DNA of 64,000 bases from Sipunculus nudus (GCA_026874595.1 JAPPUL010000019.1:1-64000), one strand, 5' to 3'; numbered from the stretch's first letter, positions 1 to 9,300 are shown. Made by a program: numbers and translations. Notes: generated by a model not told the origin, from the sequence alone.

Positions 1-1270
1 GTCGTATCTGAAACTAGGAACATTGGCTTATCCCTTCGCACATGTTGCTTTGTGCTGCCGTTACCATGGTTACCAAATTTTGGGGTAAAACTTGACAATC
101 TGAAAATTCGGAGTTTTCCAGCTTCTCTCTCTGTTGATATTTGCGATAGAAAGGTCTGGTGTTTGGCGTTAGACAGCATCCCTCTAGTTCTTAGTCATTC
201 AATCGCAAGTCTCGTCATATCTCGCACCGTTTCTCGTGAAACGAGAACACGTGACCATTCAAAGAAATGCCTATAATTATGTCATTTTTCACGCTACAGA
301 CACATGGTTTGCAGCGCTGGATAGCGGCTGACACTCGCAGTCACATTCAGGGGTCACATTGTTAGTCTCGTCAAATCTCGCGCCGTTTTTCGCCAAACCA
401 CGAAGACACGTGCCGTCGCCGCAAGTGGCGGCAGGGTCCCTACGGTGGGCGGCCGGCGTGTGCAGCGGTGCGTGACGGCCTCTCCGGGCCCCATCTATGA
501 TCATACATGTTGGAGGCACAGTCACAACTTTATTGCTTGCCGGAAATCTTCGATTTTCGCAAGCTGGTTGGTCAGTCGCGGATGTCTGTTTGTCTGTTTG
601 TTTGTTTGTTTGTTTGTCTGTCCAGTCTCTACAGGTCGCAATTTTCATCCCATCGCTTTCAAACTTTCACAGTTTGTGTAGAATCAAAAATGCAAGAAGC
701 CTATTGTTTTTGGGCAATATAGGTCAAAGGTCAAGGTCAAGGTCATCAAAAGTTCCTAAAGTGCTCTTTTCTTCATATCTCCATTACTATTTGTCATAGC
801 CACTTCAAACATGGCTCCTTTTAATCGGCATTCCAAGGCCTTTCTTCTGATGTATATGTTGCTGAAATCTGCTGTTTCTATGGTTACACATTTTGGGGGA
901 AATCTCATGATTTTCGAAAATAAAAGGCCTAATTTTTCTAACTTTGTCATTTTTAAAGCTAGAGATTCCTAGTTTTTTGCATCATATAGTACTAAATAAG
1001 CTTTTTATCATACAAGTAAAAGTCTCGTAAAATCTCGCACCATTTCTCGTCAAACGAGAATTTTCGAGATTTCATTAGATATGGCTTACAGGTCGCATTT
1101 TTTAAACTATGACTTTGAAAATGACATATTTTGTGTTGTTTAGAAATATCTCGAAATCAATTTTTCATTTTTTGGAAATAGCCACCAGGGGGGCGTGGTA
1201 CATGAAACACTGTAACATATCATTTTTCTGCAATATCTCAAAAAATATTAAACGTGACACCATTTTTTGG
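1..1270 (+). repeat. Variant monomer 1 (six G's in the CTCF-like core)
   Basis: This is the only copy with an extra G in the core (1181-1195), which moves its length to 1,270 although its A run has the usual six A's. It lies at the window edge, so it is not known whether further copies to the left share the change. Confidence 0.8.
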
Positions 1271-1329
1271 GTCGTATCTGAAACTAGGAACATTGGCTTA
1301 TCCCTTCGCACATGTTGCTTTGTGCTGCC

Positions 1330-1343
1330 GTTACCATGGTTAC
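1330..1343 (+). promoter_or_regulatory. RFX/X-box-like near-palindrome
   Basis: GTTACCATGGTTAC fits 13 of 14 positions of the RFX X-box pattern GTTRCCATGGNAAC. RFX factors control ciliary and other genes in animals. The equivalent site in module I (2144-2157) keeps ATGGTTAC but has lost the left half (GTTTCT). It is identical in both arrays. Function is inferred only. Confidence 0.4.
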
Positions 1344-1477
1344 CAAATTTTGGGGTAAAACTTGACAATCTGAAAATTCGGAGTTTTCCAGCTTCTCTCT
1401 CTGTTGATATTTGCGATAGAAAGGTCTGGTGTTTGGCGTTAGACAGCATCCCTCTAGTTCTTAGTCATTCAATCGCA

Positions 1478-1526
1478 AGTCTCGTCATATCTCGCACCGT
1501 TTCTCGTGAAACGAGAACACGTGACC
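1478..1526 (+). repeat. Hairpin/E-box subrepeat, copy 1
   Basis: Begins AGTCTCGTCATATCTCGC and contains the perfect inverted repeat TTCTCGT-GAA-ACGAGAA (1501-1517; 7-bp arms, 3-nt loop), followed at once by the palindromic E-box CACGTG (1518-1523) in the context CACGTGAC. CACGTGAC matches the preferred site of bHLH-zip factors of the USF and MITF/TFE families. Copies 2 and 3 lie at 1634 and 2291. It is present in every monomer; in monomer 43 its first ten bases are deleted. Confidence 0.85.
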
Positions 1527-1542
1527 ATTCAAAGAAATGCCT

Positions 1543-1685
1543 ATAATTATGTCATTTTTCACGCTACAGACACATGGTTTGCAGCGCTGGATAGCGGCTG
1601 ACACTCGCAGTCACATTCAGGGGTCACATTGTTAGTCTCGTCAAATCTCGCGCCGTTTTTCGCCAAACCACGAAGACACGTGCCG
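1543..1685 (+). repeat. Truncated third module (module III)
   Basis: After module II the sequence resumes with a stretch (GTCATTTTT at 1551) that aligns with the module start (GTCGCATTTTTT at 2362) at nearly the expected offset. It then jumps directly to a third copy of the AGTCTCGT subrepeat at 1634. In modules I and II that subrepeat lies about 390 bp from the module start; here it lies about 90 bp away. Some 300 internal bases are therefore missing. The start is weakly conserved and the call rests mainly on spacing and on the clear subrepeat at the end. Confidence 0.5.
1634..1685 (+). repeat. Hairpin/E-box subrepeat, copy 2 (hairpin decayed)
   Basis: Begins AGTCTCGTCAAATCTCGC like the other copies, but the following inverted repeat is broken (TTTTCGCCAAACCACGAA). 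The E-box CACGTG survives at 1677-1682. In array B three bases here differ from A (GCCGTGTTTCACC and GAAGTCACG), so the E-box context becomes GTCACGTG. Confidence 0.75.
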
Positions 1686-1762
1686 TCGCCGCAAGTGGCG
1701 GCAGGGTCCCTACGGTGGGCGGCCGGCGTGTGCAGCGGTGCGTGACGGCCTCTCCGGGCCCC
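1634..1762. other. CpG-dense block within each monomer
   Basis: About 19 CpG dinucleotides occur in 129 bp, counted by eye, in a monomer that is otherwise AT-rich. It includes the GC-rich run around GGGCGGCCGGCG (1727-1738) and a small stem-loop GCCGC-AAGTG-GCGGC (1688-1702). It resembles a miniature CpG island repeated every 1.27 kb. CpG retention in an old repeat suggests low germline methylation or recent amplification. No promoter element is recognised beside it. Confidence 0.7.
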
Positions 1763-1765
1763 ATC

Positions 1766-1775
1766 TATGATCATA
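1766..1775. repeat. 10-bp perfect palindrome TATGATCATA
   Basis: Directly follows the CpG-dense block and is present in all monomers of both arrays. No specific protein site is recognised. Confidence 0.5.
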
Positions 1776-1804
1776 CATGTTGGAGGCACAGTCACAACTT
1801 TATT

Positions 1805-1834
1805 GCTTGCCGGAAATCTTCGATTTTCGCAAGC
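1805..1834. repeat. Imperfect stem-loop GCTTGC / GCAAGC
   Basis: Inverted arms GCTTGC (1805-1810) and GCAAGC (1829-1834) flank an 18-nt loop just upstream of the TTTG tract. Six base pairs with a long loop is weak and may be chance. Confidence 0.35.
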
Positions 1835-1852
1835 TGGTTGGTCAGTCGCGGA

Positions 1853-1892
1853 TGTCTGTTTGTCTGTTTGTTTGTTTGTTTGTTTGTCTGTC
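1853..1892 (+). repeat. (TTTG)n / (TGTC)n microsatellite tract inside the monomer
   Basis: A run of TTTG units with TGTC units at both ends. It keeps the same length in every monomer except copy 43, where one T is added (near 53900). Stable length at a slippage-prone tract again shows how recently the copies were homogenised. It is translated in all three forward frames as cysteine- and valine-rich strings, which explains the recurring short open frames. Confidence 0.9.
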
Positions 1893-1990
1893 CAGTCTCT
1901 ACAGGTCGCAATTTTCATCCCATCGCTTTCAAACTTTCACAGTTTGTGTAGAATCAAAAATGCAAGAAGCCTATTGTTTTTGGGCAATAT

Positions 1991-2015
1991 AGGTCAAAGG
2001 TCAAGGTCAAGGTCA
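1991..2015 (+). promoter_or_regulatory. Cluster of four AGGTCA nuclear-receptor half-sites, one per monomer
   Basis: Half-sites lie at 1991, 1998, 2004 and 2010, all in the same direction. The first pair forms AGGTCAAAGGTCA, the ideal DR1 element for RXR heterodimers and HNF4. The next two are directly abutting and each reads TCAAGGTCA (2001-2009, 2007-2015), the extended half-site of NR5A/FTZ-F1 and ERR monomers. The cluster is identical in A and B monomers. It may equally be a short hexamer microsatellite with no bound protein; I see the motif, not its use. Confidence 0.55.
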
Positions 2016-2290
2016 TCAAAAGTTCCTAAAGTGCTCTTTTCTTCATATCTCCATTACTATTTGTCATAGCCACTTCAAACATGGCTCCTTTTAATCGGCA
2101 TTCCAAGGCCTTTCTTCTGATGTATATGTTGCTGAAATCTGCTGTTTCTATGGTTACACATTTTGGGGGAAATCTCATGATTTTCGAAAATAAAAGGCCT
2201 AATTTTTCTAACTTTGTCATTTTTAAAGCTAGAGATTCCTAGTTTTTTGCATCATATAGTACTAAATAAGCTTTTTATCATACAAGTAAA

Positions 2291-2340
2291 AGTCTCGTAA
2301 AATCTCGCACCATTTCTCGTCAAACGAGAATTTTCGAGAT
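2291..2340 (+). repeat. Hairpin subrepeat, copy 3 (no E-box)
   Basis: Begins AGTCTCGTAAAATCTCGC and holds the perfect inverted repeat TTCTCGT-CAA-ACGAGAA (2314-2330). It matches copy 1 at 36 of 40 aligned bases, but the CACGTG that follows in copies 1 and 2 is replaced by TTTTCGAG. The stem is intact in copies 1 and 3 while the loop differs. In array B one base changes (ATCTCGC to ATCTTGC) outside the stem. Confidence 0.85.
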
Positions 2341-2450
2341 TTCATTAGATATGGCTTACAGGTCGCATTTTTTAAACTATGACTTTGAAAATGACATATT
2401 TTGTGTTGTTTAGAAATATCTCGAAATCAATTTTTCATTTTTTGGAAATA

Positions 2451-2464
2451 GCCACCAGGGGGCG
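2451..2464 (+). promoter_or_regulatory. CTCF-like core motif, one per monomer
   Basis: GCCACCAGGGGGCG matches all 14 core positions of the vertebrate CTCF consensus as I know it. Over the 19-bp consensus 15 positions match, with the downstream three and one upstream position differing. CTCF is an 11-zinc-finger chromatin-boundary protein of bilaterian animals. The site lies 1,180 bases after each monomer start and always reads in the same direction, so the window holds about 50 parallel sites. It is unchanged between arrays A and B (for example 57028-57041 in B). Copy 1 (1181-1195) has six G's instead of five, which would disturb the motif. Binding is inferred from sequence only. Confidence 0.6.
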
Positions 2465-2540
2465 TGGTACATGAAACACTGTAACATATCATTTTTCTGC
2501 AATATCTCAAAAAAATATTAAACGTGACACCATTTTTTGG

Positions 2541-5500
2541 GTCGTATCTGAAACTAGGAACATTGGCTTATCCCTTCGCACATGTTGCTTTGTGCTGCCG
2601 TTACCATGGTTACCAAATTTTGGGGTAAAACTTGACAATCTGAAAATTCGGAGTTTTCCAGCTTCTCTCTCTGTTGATATTTGCGATAGAAAGGTCTGGT
2701 GTTTGGCGTTAGACAGCATCCCTCTAGTTCTTAGTCATTCAATCGCAAGTCTCGTCATATCTCGCACCGTTTCTCGTGAAACGAGAACACGTGACCATTC
2801 AAAGAAATGCCTATAATTATGTCATTTTTCACGCTACAGACACATGGTTTGCAGCGCTGGATAGCGGCTGACACTCGCAGTCACATTCAGGGGTCACATT
2901 GTTAGTCTCGTCAAATCTCGCGCCGTTTTTCGCCAAACCACGAAGACACGTGCCGTCGCCGCAAGTGGCGGCAGGGTCCCTACGGTGGGCGGCCGGCGTG
3001 TGCAGCGGTGCGTGACGGCCTCTCCGGGCCCCATCTATGATCATACATGTTGGAGGCACAGTCACAACTTTATTGCTTGCCGGAAATCTTCGATTTTCGC
3101 AAGCTGGTTGGTCAGTCGCGGATGTCTGTTTGTCTGTTTGTTTGTTTGTTTGTTTGTCTGTCCAGTCTCTACAGGTCGCAATTTTCATCCCATCGCTTTC
3201 AAACTTTCACAGTTTGTGTAGAATCAAAAATGCAAGAAGCCTATTGTTTTTGGGCAATATAGGTCAAAGGTCAAGGTCAAGGTCATCAAAAGTTCCTAAA
3301 GTGCTCTTTTCTTCATATCTCCATTACTATTTGTCATAGCCACTTCAAACATGGCTCCTTTTAATCGGCATTCCAAGGCCTTTCTTCTGATGTATATGTT
3401 GCTGAAATCTGCTGTTTCTATGGTTACACATTTTGGGGGAAATCTCATGATTTTCGAAAATAAAAGGCCTAATTTTTCTAACTTTGTCATTTTTAAAGCT
3501 AGAGATTCCTAGTTTTTTGCATCATATAGTACTAAATAAGCTTTTTATCATACAAGTAAAAGTCTCGTAAAATCTCGCACCATTTCTCGTCAAACGAGAA
3601 TTTTCGAGATTTCATTAGATATGGCTTACAGGTCGCATTTTTTAAACTATGACTTTGAAAATGACATATTTTGTGTTGTTTAGAAATATCTCGAAATCAA
3701 TTTTTCATTTTTTGGAAATAGCCACCAGGGGGCGTGGTACATGAAACACTGTAACATATCATTTTTCTGCAATATCTCAAAAAAATATTAAACGTGACAC
3801 CATTTTTTGGGTCGTATCTGAAACTAGGAACATTGGCTTATCCCTTCGCACATGTTGCTTTGTGCTGCCGTTACCATGGTTACCAAATTTTGGGGTAAAA
3901 CTTGACAATCTGAAAATTCGGAGTTTTCCAGCTTCTCTCTCTGTTGATATTTGCGATAGAAAGGTCTGGTGTTTGGCGTTAGACAGCATCCCTCTAGTTC
4001 TTAGTCATTCAATCGCAAGTCTCGTCATATCTCGCACCGTTTCTCGTGAAACGAGAACACGTGACCATTCAAAGAAATGCCTATAATTATGTCATTTTTC
4101 ACGCTACAGACACATGGTTTGCAGCGCTGGATAGCGGCTGACACTCGCAGTCACATTCAGGGGTCACATTGTTAGTCTCGTCAAATCTCGCGCCGTTTTT
4201 CGCCAAACCACGAAGACACGTGCCGTCGCCGCAAGTGGCGGCAGGGTCCCTACGGTGGGCGGCCGGCGTGTGCAGCGGTGCGTGACGGCCTCTCCGGGCC
4301 CCATCTATGATCATACATGTTGGAGGCACAGTCACAACTTTATTGCTTGCCGGAAATCTTCGATTTTCGCAAGCTGGTTGGTCAGTCGCGGATGTCTGTT
4401 TGTCTGTTTGTTTGTTTGTTTGTTTGTCTGTCCAGTCTCTACAGGTCGCAATTTTCATCCCATCGCTTTCAAACTTTCACAGTTTGTGTAGAATCAAAAA
4501 TGCAAGAAGCCTATTGTTTTTGGGCAATATAGGTCAAAGGTCAAGGTCAAGGTCATCAAAAGTTCCTAAAGTGCTCTTTTCTTCATATCTCCATTACTAT
4601 TTGTCATAGCCACTTCAAACATGGCTCCTTTTAATCGGCATTCCAAGGCCTTTCTTCTGATGTATATGTTGCTGAAATCTGCTGTTTCTATGGTTACACA
4701 TTTTGGGGGAAATCTCATGATTTTCGAAAATAAAAGGCCTAATTTTTCTAACTTTGTCATTTTTAAAGCTAGAGATTCCTAGTTTTTTGCATCATATAGT
4801 ACTAAATAAGCTTTTTATCATACAAGTAAAAGTCTCGTAAAATCTCGCACCATTTCTCGTCAAACGAGAATTTTCGAGATTTCATTAGATATGGCTTACA
4901 GGTCGCATTTTTTAAACTATGACTTTGAAAATGACATATTTTGTGTTGTTTAGAAATATCTCGAAATCAATTTTTCATTTTTTGGAAATAGCCACCAGGG
5001 GGCGTGGTACATGAAACACTGTAACATATCATTTTTCTGCAATATCTCAAAAAAATATTAAACGTGACACCATTTTTTGGGTCGTATCTGAAACTAGGAA
5101 CATTGGCTTATCCCTTCGCACATGTTGCTTTGTGCTGCCGTTACCATGGTTACCAAATTTTGGGGTAAAACTTGACAATCTGAAAATTCGGAGTTTTCCA
5201 GCTTCTCTCTCTGTTGATATTTGCGATAGAAAGGTCTGGTGTTTGGCGTTAGACAGCATCCCTCTAGTTCTTAGTCATTCAATCGCAAGTCTCGTCATAT
5301 CTCGCACCGTTTCTCGTGAAACGAGAACACGTGACCATTCAAAGAAATGCCTATAATTATGTCATTTTTCACGCTACAGACACATGGTTTGCAGCGCTGG
5401 ATAGCGGCTGACACTCGCAGTCACATTCAGGGGTCACATTGTTAGTCTCGTCAAATCTCGCGCCGTTTTTCGCCAAACCACGAAGACACGTGCCGTCGCC

Positions 5501-6350
5501 GCAAGTGGCGGCAGGGTCCCTACGGTGGGCGGCCGGCGTGTGCAGCGGTGCGTGACGGCCTCTCCGGGCCCCATCTATGATCATACATGTTGGAGGCACA
5601 GTCACAACTTTATTGCTTGCCGGAAATCTTCGATTTTCGCAAGCTGGTTGGTCAGTCGCGGATGTCTGTTTGTCTGTTTGTTTGTTTGTTTGTTTGTCTG
5701 TCCAGTCTCTACAGGTCGCAATTTTCATCCCATCGCTTTCAAACTTTCACAGTTTGTGTAGAATCAAAAATGCAAGAAGCCTATTGTTTTTGGGCAATAT
5801 AGGTCAAAGGTCAAGGTCAAGGTCATCAAAAGTTCCTAAAGTGCTCTTTTCTTCATATCTCCATTACTATTTGTCATAGCCACTTCAAACATGGCTCCTT
5901 TTAATCGGCATTCCAAGGCCTTTCTTCTGATGTATATGTTGCTGAAATCTGCTGTTTCTATGGTTACACATTTTGGGGGAAATCTCATGATTTTCGAAAA
6001 TAAAAGGCCTAATTTTTCTAACTTTGTCATTTTTAAAGCTAGAGATTCCTAGTTTTTTGCATCATATAGTACTAAATAAGCTTTTTATCATACAAGTAAA
6101 AGTCTCGTAAAATCTCGCACCATTTCTCGTCAAACGAGAATTTTCGAGATTTCATTAGATATGGCTTACAGGTCGCATTTTTTAAACTATGACTTTGAAA
6201 ATGACATATTTTGTGTTGTTTAGAAATATCTCGAAATCAATTTTTCATTTTTTGGAAATAGCCACCAGGGGGCGTGGTACATGAAACACTGTAACATATC
6301 ATTTTTCTGCAATATCTCAAAAAAATATTAAACGTGACACCATTTTTTGG
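2541..6350 (+). repeat. Block of monomers sharing a seven-A variant (with copy 2)
   Basis: Copies 2 to 5 (1271-6350) all have seven A's in ATCTCAAAAAAATATT near the monomer end, against six in copy 1 and copies 6 to 40. Copy 41 also has seven. Four adjacent copies sharing the same one-base change look like a local duplication block, though homopolymer length is also the commonest sequencing error. Confidence 0.7.
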
Positions 6351-9300
6351 GTCGTATCTGAAACTAGGAACATTGGCTTATCCCTTCGCACATGTTGCTT
6401 TGTGCTGCCGTTACCATGGTTACCAAATTTTGGGGTAAAACTTGACAATCTGAAAATTCGGAGTTTTCCAGCTTCTCTCTCTGTTGATATTTGCGATAGA
6501 AAGGTCTGGTGTTTGGCGTTAGACAGCATCCCTCTAGTTCTTAGTCATTCAATCGCAAGTCTCGTCATATCTCGCACCGTTTCTCGTGAAACGAGAACAC
6601 GTGACCATTCAAAGAAATGCCTATAATTATGTCATTTTTCACGCTACAGACACATGGTTTGCAGCGCTGGATAGCGGCTGACACTCGCAGTCACATTCAG
6701 GGGTCACATTGTTAGTCTCGTCAAATCTCGCGCCGTTTTTCGCCAAACCACGAAGACACGTGCCGTCGCCGCAAGTGGCGGCAGGGTCCCTACGGTGGGC
6801 GGCCGGCGTGTGCAGCGGTGCGTGACGGCCTCTCCGGGCCCCATCTATGATCATACATGTTGGAGGCACAGTCACAACTTTATTGCTTGCCGGAAATCTT
6901 CGATTTTCGCAAGCTGGTTGGTCAGTCGCGGATGTCTGTTTGTCTGTTTGTTTGTTTGTTTGTTTGTCTGTCCAGTCTCTACAGGTCGCAATTTTCATCC
7001 CATCGCTTTCAAACTTTCACAGTTTGTGTAGAATCAAAAATGCAAGAAGCCTATTGTTTTTGGGCAATATAGGTCAAAGGTCAAGGTCAAGGTCATCAAA
7101 AGTTCCTAAAGTGCTCTTTTCTTCATATCTCCATTACTATTTGTCATAGCCACTTCAAACATGGCTCCTTTTAATCGGCATTCCAAGGCCTTTCTTCTGA
7201 TGTATATGTTGCTGAAATCTGCTGTTTCTATGGTTACACATTTTGGGGGAAATCTCATGATTTTCGAAAATAAAAGGCCTAATTTTTCTAACTTTGTCAT
7301 TTTTAAAGCTAGAGATTCCTAGTTTTTTGCATCATATAGTACTAAATAAGCTTTTTATCATACAAGTAAAAGTCTCGTAAAATCTCGCACCATTTCTCGT
7401 CAAACGAGAATTTTCGAGATTTCATTAGATATGGCTTACAGGTCGCATTTTTTAAACTATGACTTTGAAAATGACATATTTTGTGTTGTTTAGAAATATC
7501 TCGAAATCAATTTTTCATTTTTTGGAAATAGCCACCAGGGGGCGTGGTACATGAAACACTGTAACATATCATTTTTCTGCAATATCTCAAAAAATATTAA
7601 ACGTGACACCATTTTTTGGGTCGTATCTGAAACTAGGAACATTGGCTTATCCCTTCGCACATGTTGCTTTGTGCTGCCGTTACCATGGTTACCAAATTTT
7701 GGGGTAAAACTTGACAATCTGAAAATTCGGAGTTTTCCAGCTTCTCTCTCTGTTGATATTTGCGATAGAAAGGTCTGGTGTTTGGCGTTAGACAGCATCC
7801 CTCTAGTTCTTAGTCATTCAATCGCAAGTCTCGTCATATCTCGCACCGTTTCTCGTGAAACGAGAACACGTGACCATTCAAAGAAATGCCTATAATTATG
7901 TCATTTTTCACGCTACAGACACATGGTTTGCAGCGCTGGATAGCGGCTGACACTCGCAGTCACATTCAGGGGTCACATTGTTAGTCTCGTCAAATCTCGC
8001 GCCGTTTTTCGCCAAACCACGAAGACACGTGCCGTCGCCGCAAGTGGCGGCAGGGTCCCTACGGTGGGCGGCCGGCGTGTGCAGCGGTGCGTGACGGCCT
8101 CTCCGGGCCCCATCTATGATCATACATGTTGGAGGCACAGTCACAACTTTATTGCTTGCCGGAAATCTTCGATTTTCGCAAGCTGGTTGGTCAGTCGCGG
8201 ATGTCTGTTTGTCTGTTTGTTTGTTTGTTTGTTTGTCTGTCCAGTCTCTACAGGTCGCAATTTTCATCCCATCGCTTTCAAACTTTCACAGTTTGTGTAG
8301 AATCAAAAATGCAAGAAGCCTATTGTTTTTGGGCAATATAGGTCAAAGGTCAAGGTCAAGGTCATCAAAAGTTCCTAAAGTGCTCTTTTCTTCATATCTC
8401 CATTACTATTTGTCATAGCCACTTCAAACATGGCTCCTTTTAATCGGCATTCCAAGGCCTTTCTTCTGATGTATATGTTGCTGAAATCTGCTGTTTCTAT
8501 GGTTACACATTTTGGGGGAAATCTCATGATTTTCGAAAATAAAAGGCCTAATTTTTCTAACTTTGTCATTTTTAAAGCTAGAGATTCCTAGTTTTTTGCA
8601 TCATATAGTACTAAATAAGCTTTTTATCATACAAGTAAAAGTCTCGTAAAATCTCGCACCATTTCTCGTCAAACGAGAATTTTCGAGATTTCATTAGATA
8701 TGGCTTACAGGTCGCATTTTTTAAACTATGACTTTGAAAATGACATATTTTGTGTTGTTTAGAAATATCTCGAAATCAATTTTTCATTTTTTGGAAATAG
8801 CCACCAGGGGGCGTGGTACATGAAACACTGTAACATATCATTTTTCTGCAATATCTCAAAAAATATTAAACGTGACACCATTTTTTGGGTCGTATCTGAA
8901 ACTAGGAACATTGGCTTATCCCTTCGCACATGTTGCTTTGTGCTGCCGTTACCATGGTTACCAAATTTTGGGGTAAAACTTGACAATCTGAAAATTCGGA
9001 GTTTTCCAGCTTCTCTCTCTGTTGATATTTGCGATAGAAAGGTCTGGTGTTTGGCGTTAGACAGCATCCCTCTAGTTCTTAGTCATTCAATCGCAAGTCT
9101 CGTCATATCTCGCACCGTTTCTCGTGAAACGAGAACACGTGACCATTCAAAGAAATGCCTATAATTATGTCATTTTTCACGCTACAGACACATGGTTTGC
9201 AGCGCTGGATAGCGGCTGACACTCGCAGTCACATTCAGGGGTCACATTGTTAGTCTCGTCAAATCTCGCGCCGTTTTTCGCCAAACCACGAAGACACGTG

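Larger units (their letters stand above)
1087..1542 (+). repeat. Internal module II (~457 bp), carries the CTCF-like site
   Basis: This is the second full copy of the internal module, spanning the arbitrary monomer boundary. It starts with TACAGGTCGCA at 1087, has ATATCTC at 1233, the X-box-like GTTACCATGGTTAC at 1330-1343 and the hairpin at 1501-1517. The stretch aligned to the AGGTCA cluster of module I here holds the GC-rich CTCF-like core, beginning 94 bp into the module against 91 bp for the cluster. It also ends in a CACGTG E-box, which module I lacks. Confidence 0.8.
1900..2356 (+). repeat. Internal module I (~457 bp), paralogous to module II
   Basis: Landmarks in order: TACAGGTCGCA (1900), TTTGTGT (1943), AGGTCA cluster (1991), ATATCTC (2045), ATGGTTAC (2150), and the hairpin TTCTCGTCAAACGAGAA (2314). 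Module II shows TACAGGTCGCA (2357), TTTGTGT (2400), ATATCTC (2502), ATGGTTAC (2606) and the hairpin (2771). All these offsets are 456 or 457 bp, so the two modules are collinear. An ungapped hand comparison of the first 50 bases gives 37 matches. The 40-base hairpin subrepeat matches at 36 of 40. The middle is more diverged. The monomer is therefore an old duplication that was later amplified as a larger unit. Confidence 0.85.
1271..2540 (+). repeat. Reference monomer (copy 2) used for the internal landmarks
   Basis: A complete A-type monomer, 1,270 bp, chosen to locate internal parts; add 1,269 or 1,270 per copy to find them elsewhere. Order of parts from the left: end of module II with the X-box-like site (1330-1343), hairpin and E-box (1501-1523), truncated module III with the second E-box (1543-1685), CpG-dense block (1634-1762), palindrome (1766-1775), stem-loop (1805-1834), (TTTG)n tract (1853-1892), module I (1900-2356) with the AGGTCA cluster (1991-2015) and third hairpin copy (2314-2330), then the start of module II with the CTCF-like core (2451-2464). 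The phase is arbitrary; nothing marks a natural monomer end. This copy has seven A's in the run at 2509-2516 where most copies have six. Confidence 0.95.

Noticed and set aside
1109-1546. 145-codon forward frame in monomer 1 (114 codons in most other copies)
   Set aside because: Its extra length arises from the one-base G insertion of monomer 1. Start and length shift with every homopolymer change, and no domain is recognisable.
1478-1789. Further 156-bp tandem duplication between subrepeat copies 1 and 2
   Set aside because: Short shared strings (GCAGCG, CAGTCAC) occur downstream of both copies, but their spacing is not collinear (103 against 98, and 130 against 155 bp), so only the subrepeat itself is called.
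1559-1918. 119-codon minus-strand open frame in every A monomer as a gene family
   Set aside because: No recognisable domain; the run of Thr/Asp/Lys/Gln/Asn residues is the TTTG tract read backwards; a single diagnostic base truncates it in array B. It recurs only because the DNA recurs.
1715-2069. Overlapping forward frames of 71, 78 and 100 codons rich in Cys, Val and Leu
   Set aside because: They overlap in all three forward frames and owe their Cys/Val/Phe strings to the (TTTG)n tract. Several neighbouring short frames also change or break between A and B. No signal of translation.
1271-2540. CENP-B box marking a centromeric satellite
   Set aside because: No stretch fits the pattern TTCG-4N-A-2N-CGGG on either strand; the only CGGG (in CTCTCCGGGCCCC) lacks the upstream half. 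A centromere location is neither supported nor excluded.
1271-2540. Tandemly amplified transposable element (Helitron or MITE-like)
   Set aside because: The microsatellite tract and small hairpins recall non-autonomous elements, but there are no terminal inverted repeats, target-site duplications, CTRR-type ends or transposase fragments, and the monomer has no visible ends.
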